NCBI GenBank assembly: GCA_029266425.1
Contig: JAQSWY010000044.1
Coordinates: 1 to 52,867 of the forward strand
DNA from: Xanthobacteraceae bacterium
GTDB lineage: Bacteria > Pseudomonadota > Alphaproteobacteria > Rhizobiales > Xanthobacteraceae
Length of the DNA: 52,867 nt
Direction: 5' to 3'
How positions within the stretch are numbered: position 1 is the first letter of the stretch; each line of letters opens with the position of its first letter. The position numbers were made by a program, and so were the translations under genes. The notes under the pieces were generated by a model that was not told where the DNA came from, searched no databases, and saw only the letters and a program-made list of their open reading frames with translations. Shown piece by piece: positions 16,421 through 23,581 of this stretch.

Positions 16421-16623
16421 GAAACTCTCCACACCGTGCCGTGTTTGCACGCATATCATGCCGACATCTGAATTGGTGTCCCGTTCCGCGGCGGATTCGT
16501 GTCGGGCCCATGGCGCCGCCGCGCCCAAAGCGCGGAATCACGACGTTGCGTCACGTTGCCTGTGCTCGCCGAAGCGGACAGGATGCGCGCGCTCGCCCCT
16601 CCCGTCCCTCCCGGAACCCGCTC

Positions 16624-17430
16624 ATGTCGTTCGGCACACTGCTCGAAGCCTTCCTGCTTGGCCTGCTCGAAGGCTTCACCGAATTCCTGCCGGTCTCCTC
16701 GACCGGACATATTCTGCTGGCCGGCCACTTCCTCGGCTTCGAGAGCACGGGAAAGACCTTCGAGGTGCTGATCCAACTCGGCGCTATCCTCGCCATCGTC
16801 ACCGTCTATTTCCAGCGCTTCTGGCATATCCTGGTGACCCTGCCCTCCAGCAAGCGCTCGCAGAATTTCGCGCTCGGCATCCTCATCGCCTTCCTCCCGG
16901 CCGCGGTGATCGGCGCCTTCGCGCACGGCTTCATCAAGACCGTGCTGTTCGAATCGCCGGCGCTGATCTGCGTCATGCTGATCCTCGGCGGGATCGTGCT
17001 GCTCTGGGTGGACACGCTGAACCTCAAGCCGCGGCAAACGGACGCCATGACCCTGCAGCCGCTCACCGCCTTCAAGATCGGCCTTTGCCAATGCCTCGCC
17101 ATGATCCCCGGCGTATCGCGCTCGGGCTCGACCATCGTCGGCGGCATGCTGATGGGGCTGAGCAAGCCGGCGGCGGCGGAATTCTCGTTCTTCCTCGCCC
17201 TGCCGACGATGGCCGGGGCCTTCAGCTACGACCTCTACAAGAGCCGCGACCTGCTCTCCTTCGATGACGGCGTCATCATCGTGGTCGGCTTCCTCACCGC
17301 CTTCGTCGCCGCGGTGATCGTGGTGCGCGGGCTGCTCGCCTTCGTCTCGCGCCACGGCCTCACCCCGTTCGGCTGGTGGCGCATCGCGGTCGGCGGCGTC
17401 GGGCTGGTGGCGCTGGCGCTGGTGGGGTGA
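16624..17430 (+). CDS. uppP: Undecaprenyl-diphosphate phosphatase
   Basis: Membrane enzyme that recycles undecaprenyl pyrophosphate for peptidoglycan synthesis; overexpression gives bacitracin resistance. The 268-residue polytopic protein carries both active-site motifs, EGFTEFLPVSSTGH at about residues 17-30 and PGVSRSGST near 162-170. The start at 16624 begins directly at the first membrane helix. The NDUFA9-like gene is convergent to it, a pairing seen in other alphaproteobacteria. Confidence 0.96.
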   Translation: MSFGTLLEAFLLGLLEGFTEFLPVSSTGHILLAGHFLGFESTGKTFEVLIQLGAILAIVTVYFQRFWHILVTLPSSKRSQNFALGILIAFLPAAVIGAFAHGFIKTVLFESPALICVMLILGGIVLLWVDTLNLKPRQTDAMTLQPLTAFKIGLCQCLAMIPGVSRSGSTIVGGMLMGLSKPAAAEFSFFLALPTMAGAFSYDLYKSRDLLSFDDGVIIVVGFLTAFVAAVIVVRGLLAFVSRHGLTPFGWWRIAVGGVGLVALALVG

Positions 17431-17446
17431 GCGTTCGATAACCGGG

Positions 17447-17556
17447 CGTCATCCCGGCCGCAGGCCAAGCCCGAGAGCCGGGATCGCGTGAAGTCCCGCT
17501 CGGCACCTTCCTACGATCCCGGATCGGCCCAGCGGCCGTCCGGGATGACGTCTTGA
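17447..17556. repeat. Family C palindrome
   Basis: GTCATCCCGGCCGCAGGCC near 17449 and GGCGGCCGTCCGGGATGACG-type sequence ending near 17553, with internal GGGATCGCG and CGATCCCGGATC. It lies between the convergent uppP and NDUFA9-like genes. Other copies are at 33.4 and 38.7 kb. Confidence 0.85.
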
Positions 17557-17565
17557 GTTAAGAAA

Positions 17566-18591
17566 TCACGCCGCTTCGGGCTTGGAGAACTGGCCGGCCT
17601 TGCGGTAGCGCCAGAGATACGAAGGTAGCACCGCGCCGAGCGCGGTCGGCCGTATGCCGAGCCCTTCCAGCGTGCGCCCCTCGGCCTTGGCGGCTTCGGA
17701 GACGACATTGTCGTGGGCGAGCAGCTTCACCTGGTCGCGGGTGAGCATCGGCTTCGGCAGCATCTCGAAGAACATCGCCTGCATCTTCGCGATGGCGAAC
17801 GGCAGCGACACGAGGATGCGCTTGCGCCCGGTCTCGGCCAGCGTCAGCTCGATCACTTCCTTGAAGCTGAGCACTTCCGGCCCGCCCAGCTCATAGATGG
17901 TGCCGGGCTTGGCCTGCCCGTCCACGGCCTTGAGTATCGCGCTCGCGACATCGCCGACGAACACCGGCTGGAACTTCGTCTCGCCGCCGCCGATCAGCGG
18001 CAGGACGGGCGACATCCGCGCCATGGCGGCGAAGCGATTGAAGAAATCGTCTTCCGGCCCAAACACGATGGAAGGCCGGGTGATGACGGCGTCCGGCACC
18101 GCCGCCAGCACCGCCTCCTCGCCCTGCGCCTTGGTCCGCGCATAGACCGATTCGGAATTGGCATTTGCGCCGATGGCCGAGCCGTGGATCAGCCGCGCGC
18201 CGACCTCCTTGGCTGCCAGCGCCACCTGCTTGGCGCCGAAGGCCTGCACCGCGTCGAAGCGCTGGCGACCGCCCTCGGTGAGGATACCGACGAGGTTGAT
18301 GATGACTTCCGAGCCTTCCGCCGCACGCAGCACCGAGGCCGGATAGCGCAGATTCGCCTGCACCGGATTGACCTGCCCGACGGCGCCGAGCGGCTGGAGA
18401 TGGCCGGCGAGATCCGGCCGGCGCACCGCGACGCGCACCCGCCAGCCCTGTTTCGCCAGTAGCTGCACGACATGGCGGCCGATGAAGCCGGAGCCGCCAT
18501 AGACGGTGACGAGCCGGCTCATCGGCGCGGCGCGCTCTTCGGTGATTTCGTCGGCGAGCGGTGGCTCAGCCGGAATGGAATCCTCGACCAT
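17566..18591 (-). CDS. NDUFA9-like NAD(P)-binding protein (complex I accessory family)
   Basis: Atypical short-chain dehydrogenase fold of the complex I NDUFA9 subunit family. The Rossmann loop VYGGSGFIGRHVVQLL is near residues 30-45; a VVQLLAKQGWRVRVAVRRP segment follows. GILTEGGRQRFDAVQ, ARTKAQGEEAVL and RPSIVFGPEDDFFNRF come after it. In alphaproteobacteria such proteins associate with or assist respiratory complex I; that role is inferred from the family. The product is 341 residues; the true start could be the ATG 23 codons inside (MSRLVTVYGG). Confidence 0.9.
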   Translation of the reverse strand: MVEDSIPAEPPLADEITEERAAPMSRLVTVYGGSGFIGRHVVQLLAKQGWRVRVAVRRPDLAGHLQPLGAVGQVNPVQANLRYPASVLRAAEGSEVIINLVGILTEGGRQRFDAVQAFGAKQVALAAKEVGARLIHGSAIGANANSESVYARTKAQGEEAVLAAVPDAVITRPSIVFGPEDDFFNRFAAMARMSPVLPLIGGGETKFQPVFVGDVASAILKAVDGQAKPGTIYELGGPEVLSFKEVIELTLAETGRKRILVSLPFAIAKMQAMFFEMLPKPMLTRDQVKLLAHDNVVSEAAKAEGRTLEGLGIRPTALGAVLPSYLWRYRKAGQFSKPEAA

Positions 18592-18889
18592 GGCATTCTC
18601 CCGGCATTCAATTCGCGGCGGTAGCGGCTCCTGTCCGGACGATTAGCGCGGCACCGCGGCAGCGTCCAGCGTACGCGCAAGGCAGCGCCGATAGGACGCA
18701 ACCATCATAGCGCAATTGTGCCGGGAAATCCGGGTATTGGCGGTCTCTACAGGCGTCCGGCGCGGGCTGGATAGCCGCGCGCGGCGCCCCGACAATGGCA
18801 CCATTCCGGTGGATGGCGCGTATTGATCGCGTTTCCACGCGAACTCTCGTTGACAAGGCGACCACCCGCCGACTATGAACGCGGCCCGT

Positions 18890-18974
18890 GCCCAGGTGGC
18901 GGAATTGGTAGACGCGCTGGTTTCAGGTACCAGTGGGTAACACCGTGGAGGTTCGAGTCCTCTCCTGGGCACCA
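18890..18974 (+). tRNA. tRNA-Leu (anticodon CAG)
   Basis: The acceptor stem GCCCAGG pairs with CCTGGGC and the 3' ACCA is encoded. The anticodon arm is CTGGT-TTCAGGT-ACCAG, giving anticodon CAG. A long variable arm (TGGGTAACACCGTG) and the T arm GAGG-TTCGAGT-CCTC follow. The class II shape and anticodon identify Leu. The 298-bp gap upstream (18592-18889) holds no gene I can support. An integrase gene follows on the opposite strand, so the 3' end is the likely attachment site. Confidence 0.97.
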
Positions 18975-18982
18975 CTCATTTA

Positions 18983-20080
18983 TCAAGCTCCTGATTTCTT
19001 TGGGGTTTTAGGTCCGCCGCCCGTACCAGAACGCATGGTGTGGGCGTTTTTGTTCGTGGCCTGTTTCGGCAGCAAGAGCTTGGCCGCCTCGCTTGCAAGT
19101 CGCTTGCGATCCGCAGCGCGCGTGTAGTGCGTCGCCATCTTCCCAGTCGACCATCCGAACAGCGCCATCAGCTGGCGGTCGGTGGCGCCATTCTCAGCTG
19201 CGCGCGTCGCTCCTGCCTTTCGCAGTCCGTGGGCTGAGCCAGGACAACGAGCCGCCTTGCACGCCTCGCGGAACCAGTTGCCGAAGCTCTCCTTTACGAA
19301 GGGCTGACCGCGATCGGTCACCAAGAACGTGAGATCCCCGGTCTTGGTCGCCTCAATCGAGGCTGCGAGCACCGGCAGCAACGGGAGGATCACCACCTCC
19401 CCGGTCTTCTCGGTACGAAGGGTAATGAGCCCGTCGCGGACATGCTGGCGGCCGAGCTTCACTGCATCGCCACGCCGGAGCCCCGTATAGAGAAGAATGT
19501 CGAAGGCAAGTCGCTGGCGCGTCCCGGTCGGCCAATGGGACTCGAATCGAGCCACTTCCTCTTCGGTCCATGTGTGAAAGCCGACGTCGTCATTCGCACC
19601 TTTGAGCGTCTTCACACCAAGGCACGGGTTGACCTTTACAAGATCGCCATCGCCCGCGGCCCACTCAAAGAAGCCGCGCATCGCCTTGAGGAAATTGTTC
19701 GCGGCGTGGGGACGCACGGCGCGACGCTCACGTCCCTCAACGATCGTTCTCTGAGTGATCTTGGCGAGCGGCTTATCGCCGGCGGTGCTCACGACCTGCT
19801 GATAGATGTTCTCACGCTGGCGCCGCGTCGCCGGGGCCAGCCCCGCCCATGCAGAGCTTCGGCGATATCGATCGATCGCCCACCGCAATGAACCGGGGCT
19901 ACCCCCTGTCTTCAGCGGCGCGGCGCCCGTCAGTGCTGCCTGGTATTCGGCCCAGAACTCGGGAGAATCATATTGGGCGCGCAGGCGGATGCGCGGACCA
20001 TGCCCGCGCCGCACATACCAGATTGCAAGGCCGTGGCGCGATCTCTCACGGTGCAGATGCGGCGGGCGTGCCTTTGGCAT
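18983..20080 (-). CDS. Tyrosine-type site-specific recombinase (integrase)
   Basis: Would catalyse integration and excision of the element. The 365-residue protein has an N-terminal arm/core-binding region (SAM-like, about residues 65-160) and a catalytic domain with all expected residues: R202 in TGLRRGD, K225, H284 and R287 in HGLRKAG, W310 in GWSTGKM and nucleophile Y319. The gene ends 9 bp from the end of tRNA-Leu and runs towards it, the usual geometry for a tRNA-specific integrase next to attL. The next gene upstream is 7 bp away, so int is probably the last gene of a short operon. Confidence 0.95.
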   Translation of the reverse strand: MPKARPPHLHRERSRHGLAIWYVRRGHGPRIRLRAQYDSPEFWAEYQAALTGAAPLKTGGSPGSLRWAIDRYRRSSAWAGLAPATRRQRENIYQQVVSTAGDKPLAKITQRTIVEGRERRAVRPHAANNFLKAMRGFFEWAAGDGDLVKVNPCLGVKTLKGANDDVGFHTWTEEEVARFESHWPTGTRQRLAFDILLYTGLRRGDAVKLGRQHVRDGLITLRTEKTGEVVILPLLPVLAASIEATKTGDLTFLVTDRGQPFVKESFGNWFREACKAARCPGSAHGLRKAGATRAAENGATDRQLMALFGWSTGKMATHYTRAADRKRLASEAAKLLLPKQATNKNAHTMRSGTGGGPKTPKKSGA

Positions 20081-20087
20081 AGGAGCC

Positions 20088-20285
20088 TCAAAGGATGATT
20101 TCTTCGCCGTCGTCCTCGGTCGAGGTGAGCGGCGTGCGGGGCTTGGGCGGCTCGATCGGGCAGATGACGATGCTTCCGTCAGGGCGCACCACGACCTGCG
20201 TAGTCGCCTGCATCCCGGCCGACCTCACGGCGCGAAGCGTACGCGCCACGTCGGCCTGGGTGATCTTGGCTCCGATACGCGCCAT
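20088..20285 (-). CDS. Small element-encoded protein, unknown function
   Basis: 65 residues, MARIGAKITQADVARTLRAV onwards. The N-terminal half could be a helix-turn-helix-like or ribbon segment, and it contains VVVRPDGSIVI. The C-terminus is acidic (STEDDGEEIIL). It is packed between int (7 bp) and the Xis-like gene (4 bp), which argues that it is a real gene of the integration module. Confidence 0.7.
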   Translation of the reverse strand: MARIGAKITQADVARTLRAVRSAGMQATTQVVVRPDGSIVICPIEPPKPRTPLTSTEDDGEEIIL

Positions 20286-20289
20286 CTGT

Positions 20290-20487
20290 TCAGCCCTTTC
20301 GGCCCGTCATCAGATCATCGAGCGCCTTGCGCTCGATCTGGAGACGCGAGGTGCGGCCCTGCTGGCCACCCTTCACCGCCGGCAGCTTGCCGGCGCGGAC
20401 CGCCCGATAGACGGTGGCGGGCGAGCAGCCGAGCTCGTGGGCGATCTGCTTCGCGGTGCGGATGAACGGCGAGCGATCCGAGGCCAT
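20290..20487 (-). CDS. Xis-like excisionase (helix-turn-helix)
   Basis: 65 residues with a MerR/excisionase-type winged helix: TAKQIAHELGCSPATVYRAV, then RAGKLPAVKGGQQGRTSRLQ and the final DNA-contacting wing. Such small proteins next to an integrase direct excision. It lies between the 65-residue gene and the larger unknown gene with 3-4 bp gaps, so it is in the same operon as int. Confidence 0.85.
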   Translation of the reverse strand: MASDRSPFIRTAKQIAHELGCSPATVYRAVRAGKLPAVKGGQQGRTSRLQIERKALDDLMTGRKG

Positions 20488-20490
20488 ACC

Positions 20491-20958
20491 TCAGTCCCCG
20501 TCGCCCACGGGACCGAGCACGCGGCTCTCGTCCTCCGCCTCCAGGCGCGCGATGATGCGATCGCGGATCGGGCGCAAATACCAGTCCCGGACGGAGGTGA
20601 TCTCACCACCGCTCATATGGGTGGCAGCAAGATCAAACCGCTCGCGCCGCACCCAAGCAGCGGGCCGCCCCTCGCACACGACGTACAGAGCGTGGTCCAG
20701 ATCGGCGCCGACCTCGTTCATGAAATTGAGAAGCCGGCATGCCACCTGACCGGCGTGGCGGGGAATCACGCCCTCATCGTTGAGGCGGCCGTAGATGTAC
20801 AAGGCAATCAAGTCGTTGACGCCGAACGAGCGGGCGCGGCCCGCCACAGTCGGCGGAGCGCACAGATAGAACTCGGCCGCGACCGCCTCATTAAACCTCT
20901 GGCGGTCAATTCGCGCGATGTCGGCTGCGAGTGCGGTGGTAGCACGGAGCTTGGTCAT
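20491..20958 (-). CDS. Element-encoded protein, unknown function (possible regulator)
   Basis: 155 residues from MTKLRATTALAADIARIDRQ. The middle contains APPTVAGRARSFGVNDLIAL and a helical stretch, a layout that resembles small phage regulators, but I do not recognise the family. The ATG at 20958 has AGGA 9 nt upstream and is preferred over a GTG at 20985, which would lie inside the operator-like repeats. It heads the operon running to int. Confidence 0.75.
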   Translation of the reverse strand: MTKLRATTALAADIARIDRQRFNEAVAAEFYLCAPPTVAGRARSFGVNDLIALYIYGRLNDEGVIPRHAGQVACRLLNFMNEVGADLDHALYVVCEGRPAAWVRRERFDLAATHMSGGEITSVRDWYLRPIRDRIIARLEAEDESRVLGPVGDGD

Positions 20959-20968
20959 GGCAAAATAT

Positions 20969-21027
20969 CCTATTGATTTTTCCACTTGTTATTTCAATAG
21001 GACTGGCGCCACTTGAAAAGTCAATAG
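20969..21027. promoter_or_regulatory. Operator-like repeats upstream of the int operon
   Basis: CACTTGTTATTTCAATAG (20983-21000) and CACTTGAAAAGTCAATAG (21010-21027) are direct repeats 27 bp apart with identical outer hexamers. CCTATTGA at 20969-20976 is an inverted copy of the CAATAG half. Together they cover the expected promoter of the four-gene int operon, so they are likely binding sites for an element-encoded repressor. Confidence 0.7.
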
Positions 21028-21087
21028 CGCAATCGGTGGATGTGGATAATCGGGCCGCCGATCTCACTCGTCTCAACGGCGCGGGAT

Positions 21088-21705
21088 TCAGCCGCTCGCC
21101 ACATGCACCCCCAGCGCCCGAAGCAATGCCGCCACGAACCTGTCGTCCATAAGCTCGGTCGCATGGAACATGTGCGCCGATTCCGTGTAACGCTGACGTT
21201 CGTCGGCCTCAGCCCCAGTAGCCGGCCGATACAAGACTAGCGCCACGCGCGCTTGCAGTTCGGCCTCCTGCGCGCGGTGGACGGCGGCGTCGGCATCGTA
21301 AAAGCCGTGCCGCCTACGCTCCGCCTCGTTAGCAGCCTTGATCGCAGTAAGCTCAGAGGCCTTATCCGAAAGCCACGCCACGCGCTTGGCTTCGGTCGCG
21401 GCGGCGTCCTCCCCAAGCGCTCGCCTGATGGTCATGTTCTGGTGCGAGTTCGCATCAAGCTCCTCGATGCTCCATGCATGGAGGGGCTCGTGGGTGAACG
21501 CCATTCGGCTGTATTGCACCCGTTCCGGCTCGCACCTGCACCGCATCTCTATTTCGCCAAGGCGATCATAGGTCGCGTCCAGAAGCGTCGAGGCCATGCG
21601 ATGAGCCTCAATGAGACCGCCGAGCGGGGACGCAGCCCCAGCACTTGCGCTGAAGGGAACGAGGGCGACGGCTGGAGCCGCGGCGAGGAAGCTGCGGCGG
21701 TCCAT
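21088..21705 (-). CDS. Tat-signal protein of the element, unknown function
   Basis: 205 residues. MDRRSFLAAAPAVALVPFSA is a twin-arginine signal sequence with a likely AGAA cleavage. The mature part is helical with long Ala/Glu/Arg stretches and no domain I recognise. The start at 21705 overlaps the stop of the upstream small gene as TGATG, which suggests translational coupling. An exported folded protein is unusual cargo for so small an element. Confidence 0.75.
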   Translation of the reverse strand: MDRRSFLAAAPAVALVPFSASAGAASPLGGLIEAHRMASTLLDATYDRLGEIEMRCRCEPERVQYSRMAFTHEPLHAWSIEELDANSHQNMTIRRALGEDAAATEAKRVAWLSDKASELTAIKAANEAERRRHGFYDADAAVHRAQEAELQARVALVLYRPATGAEADERQRYTESAHMFHATELMDDRFVAALLRALGVHVASG

Positions 21706-21902
21706 CAGCGCCTCCATTCCGCAGCGTGATCGGTCTCGTCTTCGAAGTCGCCGCCGTCCTCGCTCTCGGTATCCCCGTCGATCTCGTCGAGCAGGGAGAT
21801 CAGCGTCTCGATCGCCGCTTCCGCGCGAGCCCGCAGCTCGCGGCGTTCGACCATTACGAATTCAGGGACAAGGCTCAGCCGTTCGCGAACATGGGTGCCC
21901 AT
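21705..21902 (-). CDS. Small acidic protein of the element
   Basis: 65 residues. A basic helix (MVERRELRARAEAAIETL) is followed by an acidic tail (LDEIDGDTESEDGGDFEDE). Function unknown. It starts 27 bp from the first XRE operator and is coupled to the following Tat-signal gene by a TGATG overlap. Confidence 0.65.
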   Translation of the reverse strand: MGTHVRERLSLVPEFVMVERRELRARAEAAIETLISLLDEIDGDTESEDGGDFEDETDHAAEWRR

Positions 21903-21929
21903 GCGCGTGCTCCTGTGGTATGGATCGGA

Positions 21930-21984
21930 TCAACAGTTTATGTTGATAGGTTGTGCGGCTTCTGCCGTCAACAGAAAATGTTGA
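21930..21984. promoter_or_regulatory. Pair of identical palindromic operators between divergent genes
   Basis: TCAACA-N5-TGTTGA occurs twice, at 21930-21946 and 21968-21984, with centres 38 bp apart. The second site ends 1 bp before the XRE start codon. The 83-bp gap is the shared promoter region of the acidic-protein gene (minus) and the XRE gene (plus), so self-regulation by the XRE protein is the simple reading. Confidence 0.85.
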
Positions 21985-21985
21985 T

Positions 21986-22267
21986 ATGACACCAGCGCAG
22001 TGCCGAGCGGCCCGAGCCCTGATCGAGTGGACACAGCCGCAACTGGCTGCGGCCGCGAACCTTGGTCTGTCGACTGTCGTCGATTTCGAAAAGGCTAGAC
22101 GCGCAGTTTCAACTGATGCTGAAGCCGGTATCCAACGTGCCCTTGAGGCGGCCGGCGTGATCTTCGTCGACGAGAACGGCGAAGGGCCAGGCGTTCGGCT
22201 GCGGAAGCAGCGTCCAGCCGACGAGGGCACGCCGCTCGACAAACTCAACGCTTCGAATGATGGCTAG
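21986..22267 (+). CDS. XRE-family transcriptional regulator (element repressor)
   Basis: 93 residues. A lambda-repressor-like helix-turn-helix covers residues 1-60 (MTPAQCRAARALIEWTQPQL, then AAAANLGLSTVVDFEKARR), followed by a basic, proline-containing tail. The start at 21986 places the helix-turn-helix at the N-terminus, as in relatives. It reads away from the acidic/Tat gene pair and has two identical 17-bp palindromes in its promoter. Confidence 0.9.
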   Translation: MTPAQCRAARALIEWTQPQLAAAANLGLSTVVDFEKARRAVSTDAEAGIQRALEAAGVIFVDENGEGPGVRLRKQRPADEGTPLDKLNASNDG

Positions 22268-22296
22268 GCCGCGCCGGCCACTAGGGGGGCGTCTCG

Positions 22297-22545
22297 ATGG
22301 GCAGCAGCACTCTGATAGAAGGGCGCTCCTACGCGCTTCAGCGCGGCAGCGATATCATTCGCGACGGCATGTTTCTTGAGCTGCACGACCGCACAGACGC
22401 CGACGGTGAATGCCTGGCCGAGATCTTCTACTCCGACCAGACGAACGACATGGTGTTCACCGCCTTCAAGGAGGATCTCCCGCTCCCGGCTGTCGAGTGG
22501 CTGATCGCGCAAGCCAGAGCGCTGCTTCCGCCAAGGGCCGATTGA
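22297..22545 (+). CDS. Hypothetical protein of the element
   Basis: 82 residues beginning MGSSTLIEGRSYALQRGSDI. It looks like a small beta-rich fold (FLELHDRTDADGECLAEIFY) followed by a helix. No family recognised. It lies 29 bp after the XRE gene on the same strand. Confidence 0.65.
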   Translation: MGSSTLIEGRSYALQRGSDIIRDGMFLELHDRTDADGECLAEIFYSDQTNDMVFTAFKEDLPLPAVEWLIAQARALLPPRAD

Positions 22546-22568
22546 GGTTGCTCAAGGGAGGCCGTCGG

Positions 22569-22925
22569 ATGGAGCATTCGAGTGATGAAGCGCGCGGGGA
22601 AAGCATTCTCGGCGTGCTCAACCTCCTCGCCGACGTACCGGGGCAGAGAAAGGGCTGGAGTAACGGCACCCTCCCTGACGCTGCCGAGTTGCTCAACATG
22701 TTGCTCGACGACCTGCAGTTCGAGGAGTTCGTCGACAGGCTCTTTCCGGCCTCACAGGCAGAGGCGGGTCGCGCGTTTGTCGCCACCGCTTTGAGCCTGG
22801 AAGACACCGTGCTCGACGACTGGCTGAGGCTCCCTGATGATCCGAGGTGGCAAGAGGTCGGTCGCCAGGCGGGCCTCGTGCGAGCCATCCTCGCTTCGCT
22901 CATCGCATCGCCCCGGTCTCACTAG
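22569..22925 (+). CDS. Hypothetical protein of the element
   Basis: 118 residues beginning MEHSSDEARGESILGVLNLL, rich in Leu, Asp and Glu and predicted helical throughout. No family recognised. GGGAGG lies 8 nt before the ATG. It ends just before the truncated gene at 22940-23327. Confidence 0.65.
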   Translation: MEHSSDEARGESILGVLNLLADVPGQRKGWSNGTLPDAAELLNMLLDDLQFEEFVDRLFPASQAEAGRAFVATALSLEDTVLDDWLRLPDDPRWQEVGRQAGLVRAILASLIASPRSH

Positions 22926-22939
22926 AGGTTGCAGGCGGC

Positions 22940-23327
22940 GAGCTCATCGCGGCCGCCTGCGGGAAGGTGACGGCCCGGATGAGCGGCTTCAGATGAAACC
23001 GATCGGAGACCTCGACCAGGGCGCCGAGCCGGTTGGCGAGACGAAACGTACGAAGATCGCAAGGCTGTGGGCCTGCAGCCGCCAATAATCATCGTCGTCG
23101 GCCAGATCGTCCAATTCCTCGCGAAGCAGCTCGATGCGCCGCTTGTCTCCTCCCACGCTCCGCAATTGCTCGACGGCATCCTTCGTCAGGTTCGCCAGCT
23201 CGATCCGGGAGCCTCCGATGTTCTGGGTTATCGGCGTGGTCGGAAGGTAGATCGAGACGCAGGCGTCGGTCCGCACCTCGCTCAATGCCGCCAGATCCCG
23301 AGGCGTGGGAACCTCGAGATGAAGCAT
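22940..23327 (-). pseudogene. N-terminal remnant of a baeRF-type (eRF1-like) protein, frameshifted and truncated
   Basis: The start at 23327 (MLHLEVPTPRDLAALSEVRT) has a perfect AGGAG site. ACVSIYLPTTPITQNIGGSR and the helix up to YWRLQAHSLAIF match the N-terminus of the bacterial archaeo-eukaryotic release factor-like (baeRF) family as I remember it. After SLAIF, near 23045, the frame shifts and similarity resumes as RTFRLANRLGALVEVSDRFH and IRAVTFPQAA. It stops abruptly near 22945, about 130 residues into a protein that is normally about 370. Both a small out-of-frame deletion and a 3' truncation are needed to explain this. Confidence 0.65.
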
Positions 23328-23488
23328 GGGAGGCTCCTGTCCAGCGCAAAGGCTGATCGAGCCTAGCGTTCTTTCGCTCCCCTTCAACCGGCAATTGCTA
23401 TGCGCATTGCGAACCCGCATGGCGCGGGAGCGTCTCGCCCCCTGCCCGCCACGCAATGCTGGCACACGCCGTTGTGGGTGGACGGGGT

Positions 23489-23512
23489 CGCCTAGCTGCG
23501 CTCGGCTAGGCG
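23489..23512. repeat. Short hairpin in the gap before the monooxygenase gene
   Basis: CGCCTAGC and GCTAGGCG form an 8-bp stem around an 8-nt loop. No T-tract follows. Nothing else was recognised between 23328 and 23581. Confidence 0.5.
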
Positions 23513-23581
23513 CAACGCAAGACAGCATCCCGGCACGCGCCGCCCCTATCGCGTGCGCGGCCGGGCATCGAGGACCAGCTC

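Larger units (their letters stand above)
18964..22925. mobile_element. Small integrative element at the tRNA-Leu 3' end (right end missing)
   Basis: The 4-kb segment starts at the tRNA-Leu 3' end with a convergent tyrosine integrase. It contains an Xis-like protein, an XRE repressor with a pair of identical operators, and five small proteins of unknown function. It has no capsid, replication or conjugation genes, so it is either a mini-element or the remnant of a larger prophage or island. I found no second copy of the tRNA 3' sequence (CTCTCCTGGGCACCA) up to 26 kb. The right boundary is set where a truncated host-type gene resumes. Confidence 0.75.
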
